From the NCBI RefSeq assembly GCF_014306105.1, contig NZ_JACRVF010000001.1:558001-622000 (forward strand): 64,000 nt of DNA. Direction: 5' to 3'. The DNA is from Pontibacter cellulosilyticus (GTDB lineage: Bacteria; Bacteroidota; Bacteroidia; Cytophagales; Hymenobacteraceae). The position numbers and the translations under genes are program-made. Below the pieces are notes generated by a model. It was not told the origin of the DNA, searched no databases, and saw only the letters and a list, made by a program, of their open reading frames with translations. Positions 8,957-17,578 of this stretch are shown piece by piece (position 1 is the first letter of the stretch; each line of letters starts with the position of its first letter).

Positions 8957-9607
8957 ATGGCACTCTCCTATAATATTGCCGACATCCGTACAAATTACTC
9001 TAAACAGGCCCTGACAGAAGACACTGTAGATGAGAATCCGATAAAACAATTTCAGTTCTGGCTGGAAGAAGCCATTAAAGCAGCGGCTGAAGAGCCAACC
9101 GCATTTGTTCTGTCTACTGTAAGCCCTGAAGGGAAGCCTTCTGCACGTGTTGTACTGCTAAAAGAAGTTGACGAACGCGGTTTTGTGTTTTATACGAACT
9201 ACAGCAGTAGAAAAGGAAAAGAACTGGAGCAAAACCCTTACGCCTGCTTTACGTTTTTCTGGCCTGCCCTGGAACGCCAGGTGCGTGTTGAGGGCAATAT
9301 TATGCGTGTGCCTGAAGAGGAATCGGACGCATATTTTAAGAGCCGTCCTAAAGGTAGTCAGATTGGTGCGTGGGCTTCTCCGCAAAGCCAGGTGATCAGT
9401 GGCCGCGATGTGCTGCAGGATGCCGATCAAAAGTACACAGAGCAGTTTGCCAGCACAGATTTAATACCAAGGCCGTCGCATTGGGGAGGTTACGTGTTGC
9501 AGCCTATCCGCCTGGAGTTCTGGCAGGGCCGCCCCAACCGCTTGCACGACCGCATTATGTATGAAAGTGTAGATGGTAAATGGCAGATAAACCGTCTGGC
9601 ACCTTAG
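8957..9607 (+). CDS. pdxH: pyridoxamine 5'-phosphate oxidase
   Basis: PdxH oxidises pyridoxine or pyridoxamine 5'-phosphate to pyridoxal 5'-phosphate with FMN and oxygen. The 216 residues align end to end with the family. The FMN- and substrate-site motifs are visible: PSARVVLLKEVDERGFVFYT, TNYSSRKGKELEQNP, RQVRVEGNI, SRPKGSQIGAWAS and the C-terminal EFWQGRPNRLHDR. The start is the ATG just after a promoter-like box. The next gene, a DUF1015 protein, follows 40 bp later in the same direction. Confidence 0.97.
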   Translation: MALSYNIADIRTNYSKQALTEDTVDENPIKQFQFWLEEAIKAAAEEPTAFVLSTVSPEGKPSARVVLLKEVDERGFVFYTNYSSRKGKELEQNPYACFTFFWPALERQVRVEGNIMRVPEEESDAYFKSRPKGSQIGAWASPQSQVISGRDVLQDADQKYTEQFASTDLIPRPSHWGGYVLQPIRLEFWQGRPNRLHDRIMYESVDGKWQINRLAP

Positions 9608-9647
9608 TTCTATAATTTCATCTCCTACACACACTCAAAACAAAAAA

Positions 9648-10946
9648 ATGGCAGAGATTTTACCCTTAAAAGCCTGGCGCTACAGCGAACTGCTTGATAA
9701 CAACATAGACGAACTGACATCACCGCTTTTTGATGTGGTGTCGGCGAAGCAACGCGAGGCACTCTACCGCAACAACTTTAACAGCATTCACCTATCTGTG
9801 CCACGCGGCGATTCTCCTGCCGAGGAGGCCGCTATACTTTTACAGGAATGGAAAGCAAACGGAGTGCTGGCACAGGATCCGCTACCGGGTATCTATGTGT
9901 ACTACCAATACTTCAGGTTACCGGGTAGCGACAAAGAATACTGTCGTAAGGGTTTCATCTGCAATATCAAGGCCTACGATTGGCATGAGCGTGTACTTCT
10001 TCGGCACGAAAATACTATACCAAGCGCAGTAAACGATCGCATAGAACTTCTCGAGCGCACAGAGTTGAATACCAGTCCAACGCACGGCCTGTATACGGAC
10101 TCAGCATTTATACTTGAGCCCTTTATGGATGAAAGTATAAAGTCACCGCTTTACGAAACGGAGGATTACCAGGGAGTGCGCGATGTACTGGCTGTTATAC
10201 ACGACCATGCAGTTATTGAGCTTTTCCTCAAAACCCTAGAAGATAAGCAGGTACTGCTAGCAGATGGGCATCACCGCTACGAAGGATCACTGGAGTACCG
10301 TAAAAAAATGACCGCGCTTAATCCAGAACATACCGGGTATGAGGCTTACAACTATCACCTGATGTACCTTACAAACTCTGAGCATGACGATCTGCGCATT
10401 TTGCCAACGCACCGCGTACTGCAGCACATGGATATCAGTGATGAGGAGTTTTTAAACAAGCTGGAGCCATACTTTGTGATTACTCCTAAGGAAGACCCTT
10501 TTGAGTTGAACGAAGTAATACTGGGTAAGAAATGGGCCTTTGGTTTATACTTGAGCGGTAACGCCTATAAACTTAGGTTAAAACCTGAGGTGCACGACCA
10601 GATCTACTGGAAATTTCCGGAGGAGGTAAAGGACCTTGATCTGACAGTGATGCATTATTTCGTATTCGAGCAGGTATTAGGCATTCAGCGCGAAGCACAG
10701 CGTAACATGGCAGGTTTGACTTATGAACGTAATTTCACGGCCTGCATCAGGAAAGTAGATACCGGTGAGGCACGCCTGGCGCTGATTACAAACGAGGTAT
10801 CGATGGAGCAGGTAAAGCGTGTGTGCTACAGTGGCGCCATTATGCCGCAGAAGTCAACGTTCTTCTATCCTAAAGTTATTTGTGGTTTCCTGTTCAGTTC
10901 AATTAAAGAAGATGAATTTATCACGGCCCCTGCTGCTTGCCTCTAA
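9648..10946 (+). CDS. DUF1015 family protein
   Basis: A 432-residue cytosolic protein of the DUF1015 family. The signature LADGHHRYEGSLEYRKK lies at about residue 203 and the N-terminal SVPRGD region is typical. In Bacteroidota the family often sits near serine-biosynthesis genes, but here it lies between pdxH and maf. Its activity is not firmly established. Its 3' end overlaps the maf start by 35 bases, which suggests translational coupling. A facing pair of the AAGTATA heptamer lies inside the gene (10108-10140). Confidence 0.9.
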   Translation: MAEILPLKAWRYSELLDNNIDELTSPLFDVVSAKQREALYRNNFNSIHLSVPRGDSPAEEAAILLQEWKANGVLAQDPLPGIYVYYQYFRLPGSDKEYCRKGFICNIKAYDWHERVLLRHENTIPSAVNDRIELLERTELNTSPTHGLYTDSAFILEPFMDESIKSPLYETEDYQGVRDVLAVIHDHAVIELFLKTLEDKQVLLADGHHRYEGSLEYRKKMTALNPEHTGYEAYNYHLMYLTNSEHDDLRILPTHRVLQHMDISDEEFLNKLEPYFVITPKEDPFELNEVILGKKWAFGLYLSGNAYKLRLKPEVHDQIYWKFPEEVKDLDLTVMHYFVFEQVLGIQREAQRNMAGLTYERNFTACIRKVDTGEARLALITNEVSMEQVKRVCYSGAIMPQKSTFFYPKVICGFLFSSIKEDEFITAPAACL

Positions 10947-11496
10947 CTCGCCGAGGCGTAAAGAATTACTAACTGGCTTAGGCCTTGATTATATCGTGCG
11001 GGTGAAGGACGTGCACGAGGAGTTTCCAGCCCATCTAAAAAGAGCAGAGGTTGCAGAATACCTGGCTTCGCACAAAGCAGACGCATATTTTGACGACCTG
11101 CAAGATGAAGTTGTAATCACGGCTGATACCATTGTTTGCCTTGGCGACAAGGTGCTGAATAAACCGCAAAGCCACCACGAAGCAGCTGAGATGCTCCGCT
11201 CTCTTTCTGGCACGTCACATGAGGTAATTACCGGCGTTTGCCTACTTACTAAGGAAACCAAGCATGTTTTTCACGACATTACTAGAGTACACTTCAAGAA
11301 ACTTACGCAGACTGAGGTAGACTTTTACATCAATCATTACAAACCGTTTGATAAGGCCGGTGCTTATGGCATTCAGGAATGGATTGGCATGATTGGGATT
11401 GAGCGTATCGAAGGTTCATACTTTAATGTAGTAGGGCTGCCAGTACAAAAGCTGTATACTCACTTAGTGGAGTTGGGCTATCTGACTGTCGAGTAA
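10912..11496 (+). CDS. maf: Maf family nucleotide pyrophosphatase
   Basis: Maf proteins hydrolyse nucleoside triphosphates, often dTTP/UTP or modified forms, to monophosphates. The 194-residue protein begins MNLSRPLLLASNSPRRKELL, where SNSPRR is the family's substrate loop. VITADTIVCLGDKVLNKP carries the catalytic Asp, and DKAGAYGIQEW is the usual C-terminal motif. I place the start at the ATG 10912. A longer reading from 10819 would add 31 residues with no Maf similarity. It overlaps the DUF1015 gene by 35 bases. Confidence 0.95.
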   Translation: MNLSRPLLLASNSPRRKELLTGLGLDYIVRVKDVHEEFPAHLKRAEVAEYLASHKADAYFDDLQDEVVITADTIVCLGDKVLNKPQSHHEAAEMLRSLSGTSHEVITGVCLLTKETKHVFHDITRVHFKKLTQTEVDFYINHYKPFDKAGAYGIQEWIGMIGIERIEGSYFNVVGLPVQKLYTHLVELGYLTVE

Positions 11497-11540
11497 TAAA
11501 GCTGCTTTCTTCTTAGCAACACAGTACTCGTTGAATTAAC

Positions 11541-11548
11541 TACCTTTG
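11541..11548 (+). promoter_or_regulatory. -7 box TACCTTTG before rlmI
   Basis: TACCTTTG followed by CA is an exact TAnnTTTG match, 64 bp before the rlmI ATG. No clear TTTG at 19-21 bases upstream. Confidence 0.5.
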
Positions 11549-11612
11549 CATTTCGTTCAGGCACTAGTATGTTTGAAGGATGAGCAATCAATAATTAGCA
11601 AACAGCATTATA

Positions 11613-12797
11613 ATGTCTTTTATAAAGTTATACCTGGCTCCGGGAAAGGAGCATTCTCTTAAGCGTTTCCACCCGTGGGTATTTTCCGGCGCTATACGCA
11701 AAATGGATGGCAATCCCGAGGAAGGTGATATAGTGGAAGTATACTCGAGCCAGCGGGAATTCCTGGGCATGGGCCACTACGCTCCCGGTTCTATTGCTGT
11801 GCGTATCTTCTCGTTTGAGCAGGTGGAGCCGGATTATACTTTCTGGAAAGGTAAAGTGCAGAAAGCTTACGACTACCGCAAAAAACTAGGACTGGTAGAT
11901 AATCCGCATACAGATGTTTACCGCCTTGTTTATGCCGAAGGCGATGGCGTGTCCGGCCTTATCGTTGATTTCTACAAGAACACAGCTGTAGTACAAACGC
12001 ATACCATTGGCATGTACAACGTGCGCGATCACGTATCAAAGGCGCTACAGGAAATTTACGGCAATAAATTGGAGGCAGTTTATGATAAAAGTGCAGAGTC
12101 TTTGCCGGCAAAGGCGGCGGTTAATCCTGTAAACGGTTATTTATATGGCCAGTCTAAAGGTGGCGTAGTAGTTACGGAAAACGAGAATGAGTTCTTTATT
12201 GACTGGGAAGGCGGCCAGAAAACTGGTTTCTTTATAGACCAGCGCGAGAACCGTGAACTGCTGGGCCGTTACGTTAAAGGGAAATCGGTACTGAATACCT
12301 TCTGCTATACAGGTGGCTTCTCTGTTTATGCCTTAAATGCAGGCGCTAACGAGGTACATTCTGTTGATGTTTCTAAAAAGGCGATTGAGCTTACGATCAA
12401 GAACGGAGAACTAAGCCAGGCACCTGAGCGTCATGAGGCTTTTGCTATAGATACATTTGATTTCCTGAAAGGCAAAGAAGACCGTTACGATGTGATTGTG
12501 CTTGATCCTCCTGCCTTTGCCAAAAGCAAGAATGTGCGCCATAACGCATTAATGGGTTACAAAAGGCTAAATGCAGAGGCTATGAAGAAGATCAAGCCCG
12601 GCGGTATACTTTTCACCTTCTCCTGCTCACAGGTAGTAGATAAATACCTATTCAATAACACCGTAATGGCAGCGGCTATTGATGCTGGTCGTAATATCAA
12701 GATCATGCACCACCTGTCGCAACCAGCCGACCACCCGATTTCTGTTTTCCACCCGGAAGGAGAATACCTGAAGGGGCTGGTGCTTTTTGTGGAGTAA
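11613..12797 (+). CDS. rlmI: class I SAM-dependent rRNA methyltransferase, RlmI-like
   Basis: RlmI-type enzymes make m5C in 23S rRNA. The 394 residues contain an N-terminal PUA-like RNA-binding domain (LAPGKEHSLKRFHPWVFSGAI at its start). The C-terminal Rossmann methyltransferase has NTFCYTGGFSVYAL as motif I (SAM binding) and DPPAFAKSK as the catalytic-loop motif. FFIDQRENR is the usual link between the two. Length agrees with RlmI. A strong terminator follows at 12869. The exact methylated base cannot be told from sequence. Confidence 0.93.
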   Translation: MSFIKLYLAPGKEHSLKRFHPWVFSGAIRKMDGNPEEGDIVEVYSSQREFLGMGHYAPGSIAVRIFSFEQVEPDYTFWKGKVQKAYDYRKKLGLVDNPHTDVYRLVYAEGDGVSGLIVDFYKNTAVVQTHTIGMYNVRDHVSKALQEIYGNKLEAVYDKSAESLPAKAAVNPVNGYLYGQSKGGVVVTENENEFFIDWEGGQKTGFFIDQRENRELLGRYVKGKSVLNTFCYTGGFSVYALNAGANEVHSVDVSKKAIELTIKNGELSQAPERHEAFAIDTFDFLKGKEDRYDVIVLDPPAFAKSKNVRHNALMGYKRLNAEAMKKIKPGGILFTFSCSQVVDKYLFNNTVMAAAIDAGRNIKIMHHLSQPADHPISVFHPEGEYLKGLVLFVE

Positions 12798-12868
12798 GAA
12801 CTAGTGATGAAGTATGGTCTAAGAGATTATGCTGATTATACTCTAGAACGAATAAATGATTCATATAC

Positions 12869-12902
12869 AAAGGCCGGAGCTATACGTTTAGCTCCGGCCT
12901 TT
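12869..12902 (+). terminator. terminator after rlmI
   Basis: AAAGGCCGGAGC / GCTCCGGCCTTT, a perfect 12-bp stem with a 10-base loop. It is symmetric enough to act from both sides. Confidence 0.85.
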
Positions 12903-12909
12903 ATGTTAT

Positions 12910-12935
12910 GTCATCTCGAATCTCATGAGAGATCT
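12910..12935. repeat. half-element of a REP-like repeat
   Basis: GTCATCTCGAATCTCATGAG followed by AGATCT is closely similar to both ends of the 82-bp inverted-repeat element at 43638-43719. This copy shows only one clear arm and lies between rlmI and the RsmF-like gene. Confidence 0.65.
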
Positions 12936-12983
12936 TACCAAGACGTATGAATAAGCTTAAAAAAATCTAGTGTAAGTAGAAGC

Positions 12984-14372
12984 TTAAATTATACTTCCTT
13001 CCGGTAACTCTGCTGGTAGTTCCATTCTGATGCGCCACTCCTTCGGGTAATAGTTGTTGACTCTATTCCCTATCTGTTTTGCAAATCCTAATGGTATGTT
13101 TTTGTACTGCAGCAGTACCCAGTCGTTTCCGCTGCTATTAAGGCTGATATCTTCTTTGCGGAGATACTTTAACGCCAATTCCAGGTCCATGTCAATTATC
13201 GTAAACGCATCTTTATTCAGATGCTGAGAAAGCGCCAGTGCGTGCATCGGCTTCAACTTTTTGCCATTTGCTTCAGCCACCTCTGTTCCGGCATATATCA
13301 CGTGCAAGTTCTGATACACCTCATCCGCTGCCTCAAAAAGGTTTGCTGGCAGGGCAGATATAACTTCGCCATACTGCAGCCATTCATACTTATCAGCTTC
13401 CTGAAGCCAATCCTGTACCAATGCTTTTTCTTTTTTGCCGGCATGCTGCAGTTTATACTTCTTCTTCTTTGAAGATTTTGAGGATACTTCAACGTCGCCT
13501 GTTTTGCGCAATACAGCCATAAAGAACCCCTCTCCCTGAATGCGATGCGGGTAAAAACGATAACCCTCCACTCCTTTCATTTGAGATGGCACCACACCCC
13601 ACGCATCATCTAGTTTCAGTTTTATACTTTCGGCCTGCTCCTGTGCTGCTAGCCACGAAATGTTTTCTTCGTTTTCCTGCTCGTTCCAGGTGCAGGTGCT
13701 GTACACAAGTATACCTCCGGGTTTTAAAGCTTCCCAAACATCTATCAAAATGCGCTGCTGCCGCTGTGCGCACAGCTTCACGTTCTCCTCCGACCACTCG
13801 TTTATAGCCTGAGGGTCTTTACGGAACATCCCTTCGCCGCTGCACGGGGCATCTACCACCATCACATCAAAAAACTCTGGTAACCTCGAGAAATTACTGG
13901 GGTCACTGCTCGTTACCATGGCGTTGCCGCTTCCCCATTTAGCTATATTCTCGGCAAGTATGTTGGCGCGGCTTTTAATAACTTCGTTCGCTACAAGCAG
14001 GCTATCTTCAGAGATAAGGCTGGCTAAGTGTGTTGATTTTCCCCCGGGAGCCCCGCAAAGGTCAAGCACGTGGAGTGGCTGCGAAAGATCGACGGCCTGA
14101 TTTAACGCCTGCTCCAAAAACATAGAACTTGCCTCCTGCACATAGTAACAGCCAGCATGTAGCAAAGGATCTAAGGTAAAAAGAGGCCGCTCCGGCAAAT
14201 AGTAGGCATTATCTGCCCAGGGTACTCGTTGCAAATCAGGCAAGTTGTCCACCTTTTTGCTGTTTACCCGGATACTAACAGGAGCGGATTTTAAAAGGGC
14301 TGCCTCAAAATTTGTATATTCATCTGACAACAGCCGCTGCATGCGCTCTTTAAAACTTATAGGTAGTTCCAT
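12984..14372 (-). CDS. RsmF/NOL1-Nop2-Sun family RNA m5C methyltransferase
   Basis: A 462-residue RNA cytosine-C5 methyltransferase. The SAM-binding motif CGAPGGKSTHLASLI, DAPCSGEGMFR (with its Cys) and YSTCTWNEQENE (the second, nucleophilic Cys) are all intact. The C-terminal 150 residues form the extra domain seen in RsmF/YebU-like proteins, which methylate 16S rRNA. I chose the ATG at 14372. A TTG at 14390 would add six residues. Its start is 28 bp downstream of the NUDIX gene end, so the two are probably co-transcribed. Confidence 0.9.
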   Translation of the reverse strand: MELPISFKERMQRLLSDEYTNFEAALLKSAPVSIRVNSKKVDNLPDLQRVPWADNAYYLPERPLFTLDPLLHAGCYYVQEASSMFLEQALNQAVDLSQPLHVLDLCGAPGGKSTHLASLISEDSLLVANEVIKSRANILAENIAKWGSGNAMVTSSDPSNFSRLPEFFDVMVVDAPCSGEGMFRKDPQAINEWSEENVKLCAQRQQRILIDVWEALKPGGILVYSTCTWNEQENEENISWLAAQEQAESIKLKLDDAWGVVPSQMKGVEGYRFYPHRIQGEGFFMAVLRKTGDVEVSSKSSKKKKYKLQHAGKKEKALVQDWLQEADKYEWLQYGEVISALPANLFEAADEVYQNLHVIYAGTEVAEANGKKLKPMHALALSQHLNKDAFTIIDMDLELALKYLRKEDISLNSSGNDWVLLQYKNIPLGFAKQIGNRVNNYYPKEWRIRMELPAELPEGSII

Positions 14373-14418
14373 AGGGTAAAGGTACGGCAATTAACCAACA
14401 GGTAAAAGTATAGCTGCA

Positions 14419-14823
14419 TCAGCCCTGCAGGAGCTGCAGGTAAGTTTTAATAACAGGTATATCGGCGGGGCACCAGGTATAAGATGCTAAAGCACCAGGA
14501 GTTACCCATTTATACCTTAAGTGCTCCAGTAAGTTTATTTCACTGCCTTTAAAAGCGCAGGTATAAGGTATTAGCTCAACGATCTTGTCTGGATAAGTAT
14601 AGGAAGCAGGAGTTAATCGTTGCTTTGGCGTTATATCTATACTTAACTCCTCATTTATCTCTCGTACTAAACACTCCTCTTCTGTTTCAGATGGCTCCAG
14701 TTTACCGCCCGGAAACTCCCAAAGCAAAGGCTGCGACATGGATTCGCTTCGCTGCGTGATCAGCACCAAGCCGTCTTTTTCTATGATGCCGCAGAGTACT
14801 TTTATAGTTTTCAAAATCAGCAA
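14419..14823 (-). CDS. MutT-like NUDIX hydrolase
   Basis: A 134-residue NUDIX hydrolase, probably a (deoxy)nucleoside triphosphate pyrophosphatase that cleans oxidised nucleotides. The Nudix box GKLEPSETEEECLVREINEE is complete (G-x5-E-x7-R-E-x2-E-E). WEFPGGK before it is typical of MutT/CTP pyrophosphohydrolases. No ATG is available upstream. The likely start is the TTG at 14823, reading LLILKTIKV into the first strand. The small size is normal. Which nucleotide it acts on is not visible. Confidence 0.88.
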   Translation of the reverse strand: MLILKTIKVLCGIIEKDGLVLITQRSESMSQPLLWEFPGGKLEPSETEEECLVREINEELSIDITPKQRLTPASYTYPDKIVELIPYTCAFKGSEINLLEHLRYKWVTPGALASYTWCPADIPVIKTYLQLLQG

Positions 14824-14845
14824 TTAATTAGAGTTAAGCTCAATA

Positions 14846-15850
14846 TCATGCAAAACTAAAGTACCGTTTACTCAAAGGTGTTTCAATTTTGTAGTATAAA
14901 TAACCCAGCAGCAGGCAAATTGCCAGGTTTAACCAGAGGTTAGAGAAGTCGGATACCAAACCGAAATATACGACCTGTACCAGGAAAATATGATATGAAG
15001 CCTGACCCAGTTTAGCAAAGCCCTGAAGTATAAAATTATCTGATTCCGATGGCAAAGTATAAATTACCATAAGTATAAGTAAAGCGGCATAACCAAATGA
15101 CATCACGTTTTGCATGGCCCAGGAGTTATAAATAAACGGTATAGACAGGCCACGGTAAACAACAAAGTATAAATAATTTATAGCTATAGCACCTAACACC
15201 AAGAATGCGAGCAATATCGAAATCCTGTATGGTTGCCTGATGGCTTTAGCTAACCAGAGACCAAAGGCAAACGCTGAAAAATACCGGGGCAAGGCTGCGC
15301 TGTACAGGTATTCCATGTCATCTCCCTCAAACAAGCTATACTTTTTACTAACAAGCAGGAAGAGTACTTCAAGTGCTATCAGGGCTATGGTAGTTAATAC
15401 AGGACGTCGGTTAAAACAATAGCCAATAAGAGGCAGCAAAAGTATAGACTGCAGCAATAGCGTAATAAAATAATTGCCTCTTCCCGATACAGGCAGCACG
15501 CCTACTAAAACTACTCTCTCCAACTCCAGCACATTACTTTGAAAATATACTTCCCAGAATAACCCAAAAAAGAGTGCGAGTATAAATGTGAACAGAAAAG
15601 GAATAAGTATGCGCGTAGCCTTTTTAGTAAAGTAAGCTTTATTGTATAGCAATGACAGTGTTAAATGATCAGGCTTTGAACCTATGCCTAGGTTAAGCCC
15701 CATTATGATCATAAAAACAGGTACTGCCTGCCAGATATGAAATATTGCCCAACCCTGCACCAGTTCAGGCTTAGTAAGAGAATGAAGTGCTATCACAGCA
15801 ATAATAGCCATTCCTTTTAAAACGTCTATTTGCTGATAATGCTTTTTCAT
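14846..15850 (-). CDS. acyltransferase family 3 membrane protein
   Basis: A 334-residue integral membrane protein with about ten hydrophobic helices. It belongs to the acyltransferase-3 group, which move acyl groups onto sugars or other cell-surface molecules. The N-terminus has QQIDVLKGMAIIAVIALHSL, where the His-bearing first helix is the family mark. VPVFMIIMGLNLG follows. The C-terminus is a short basic tail. No glycan cluster surrounds it, so the acceptor is unknown. The downstream NUDIX gene starts 22 bp after its stop. Confidence 0.82.
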   Translation of the reverse strand: MKKHYQQIDVLKGMAIIAVIALHSLTKPELVQGWAIFHIWQAVPVFMIIMGLNLGIGSKPDHLTLSLLYNKAYFTKKATRILIPFLFTFILALFFGLFWEVYFQSNVLELERVVLVGVLPVSGRGNYFITLLLQSILLLPLIGYCFNRRPVLTTIALIALEVLFLLVSKKYSLFEGDDMEYLYSAALPRYFSAFAFGLWLAKAIRQPYRISILLAFLVLGAIAINYLYFVVYRGLSIPFIYNSWAMQNVMSFGYAALLILMVIYTLPSESDNFILQGFAKLGQASYHIFLVQVVYFGLVSDFSNLWLNLAICLLLGYLYYKIETPLSKRYFSFA

Positions 15851-16008
15851 TAAGTTCTTAAAACAGTTGGTTATACTTTAGCACAAGAGTGCAAATTGTT
15901 TTACCCTCATAAACGATACATTAGCAACAGCCACAGGGTGTTTAAACTTATAAAATATCTTTTGCCGTTAAATAAAGTATAAAATAAGTGTACAAATGCT
16001 CAGCCTCT

Positions 16009-16515
16009 ATGCCACTCAGTTTAAACTATAAATTCCTGTTGATTGCGAGTGCAACATCCGCTGCAGCTACAACTATCATAAGCCTTGCTTTGGCTCATAC
16101 CCTTTGGTATAATTATGAGGTAATTCCTCTTATGGGCCGGAACAGTATTGCCAGTTTTCTTACTAGTGCTAGCATGCTGTCGAGCTTTATTATTACGTTT
16201 ATGATAACAAAGGCGACCCGTAACGCTATACGTTCGCAGCAAATCTATCCCCTGCATTGGCACCTAAAAAGCCAGACCTTGATAGATCAGTTGCCCAGGC
16301 ATACAGTGCACCGGGCATTTATACTTGGTATTATTGGTGCCCTTATGTCGGGGTTAACAATATACCTGCTCCAGTTTAAAGGATTTACTTCGTTTTACTT
16401 TTCTCAGTTTGTAGGGTTTAGCATCATGTATTTTGTATTGCTGCCTACTGCTGTTGCTGTTATGTCAGCTTACCGTGCCATGGGAGACGATGTAATGAAA
16501 CAGGTAAAACTATAG
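16009..16515 (+). CDS. four-helix membrane protein of unknown function
   Basis: A 168-residue protein that I do not recognise. Four hydrophobic segments are visible, at about residues 8-28, 44-66, 101-122 and 130-152, joined by short loops with a basic stretch after the second. The start is the ATG at 16009. A GTG at 15988 would add seven residues with no gain. It is divergent from the acyltransferase gene and convergent with gpsA, sharing a bidirectional terminator with it. Composition is like its neighbours. Confidence 0.65.
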   Translation: MPLSLNYKFLLIASATSAAATTIISLALAHTLWYNYEVIPLMGRNSIASFLTSASMLSSFIITFMITKATRNAIRSQQIYPLHWHLKSQTLIDQLPRHTVHRAFILGIIGALMSGLTIYLLQFKGFTSFYFSQFVGFSIMYFVLLPTAVAVMSAYRAMGDDVMKQVKL

Positions 16516-16523
16516 GAAAAACA

Positions 16524-16550
16524 AAAGGCACACCTTCAGAGTGTGCCTTT
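16524..16550. terminator. bidirectional terminator between the membrane protein and gpsA
   Basis: AAAGGCACAC...GTGTGCCTTT forms a 10-bp stem with a 7-base loop, A-rich before and T-rich after. It fits both converging genes. Confidence 0.85.
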
Positions 16551-16567
16551 AAATTGTAAATATGATA

Positions 16568-17557
16568 TTATTTAAACTTCTCTTTTAGTATCTCGAACTC
16601 CACTGCGGGCGAAATGCGCTCATAAAGTATGTGATACACAGCATTTGTAATAGGCATTGCTACACAAAGGTTTTTGTTTAGCTCAAATATACTCTGCACA
16701 GCATAATACCCTTCTGCTACCATGTTCATCTCTACCTGTGCGGATTTTACCGTATAGCCACGGCCAATCATGTTACCGAACGTACGGTTACGGCTGAACT
16801 GTGAATAAGCCGTTACCAGAAGGTCTCCTAAATATGCTGAGCCGCTCAAATCACGATGGATAGGCATGATTGCGTCCAGGAAACGCTCTATTTCAAACAT
16901 AGCGTTTGACACCAGCACCGCCTGAAAATTATCGCCATAGTTCAGTCCGCGGGCAATGCCGCAAGCCAGGGCAATAATGTTCTTCATAACGGCACAATAC
17001 TCTATACCATCCAGATCGTCCAACGGGTTGGCTTTTACGTAGCGATTACGAAGCAATTCGCAAAACCTCTCTGCCGTGTTCATATCGTGCGAGCCGATTG
17101 TTAAGTATGACTGCTTTTCAAGGGCAACTTCCTCGGCATGACAAGGACCAGCAATTACCAGTTGGTGCGTATTCGGAACATGGTATTTGCGCTCTACATG
17201 GTCCGATATGAGTATGTTATCCTTCGGGATCATACCTTTTACCGCCGACACAATCACTTTACCTTGAAAGGCATCCTCCGGCAACTCAGCAAGCGCCTGC
17301 TGCACAAACGCTGCTGGTACGGCTAGAATAACCCAATCAGCAGCAGCCACGACAGACTGAATATCTGAGGATGGTTTTACATAATTCAGGTCATACGTTA
17401 CTCCGCTTAAGTAGCGTGGGTTATGTTTAAAGTTGATAAGATGCTGCACATCATTTTTGTTGCGCATCCACCAATGTACCTGTGATTTGTTCTCTGAAAG
17501 GATTTTAACCAGGGCAGATGCCCAACTACCTCCTCCTAAAACGGCTACTTTTTCCAA
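16568..17557 (-). CDS. gpsA: glycerol-3-phosphate dehydrogenase [NAD(P)+]
   Basis: GpsA reduces dihydroxyacetone phosphate to sn-glycerol 3-phosphate, the backbone of phospholipids. The 329 residues begin with the dinucleotide loop VAVLGGGSWASAL. The family's usual GxGxWG has A in place of its last G here. VSAVKGM, GPCHAEEVA and MKNIIALACGI are the conserved catalytic and substrate motifs, and SGSAYLGDL the C-terminal one. No ATG is available, and the only sensible start is the TTG at 17557. It is the last gene of a four-gene set (sdaAB, tolC, hlyD, gpsA). Confidence 0.95.
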   Translation of the reverse strand: MEKVAVLGGGSWASALVKILSENKSQVHWWMRNKNDVQHLINFKHNPRYLSGVTYDLNYVKPSSDIQSVVAAADWVILAVPAAFVQQALAELPEDAFQGKVIVSAVKGMIPKDNILISDHVERKYHVPNTHQLVIAGPCHAEEVALEKQSYLTIGSHDMNTAERFCELLRNRYVKANPLDDLDGIEYCAVMKNIIALACGIARGLNYGDNFQAVLVSNAMFEIERFLDAIMPIHRDLSGSAYLGDLLVTAYSQFSRNRTFGNMIGRGYTVKSAQVEMNMVAEGYYAVQSIFELNKNLCVAMPITNAVYHILYERISPAVEFEILKEKFK

Positions 17558-17578
17558 ATTGGGTGCTTATTCTTTTTA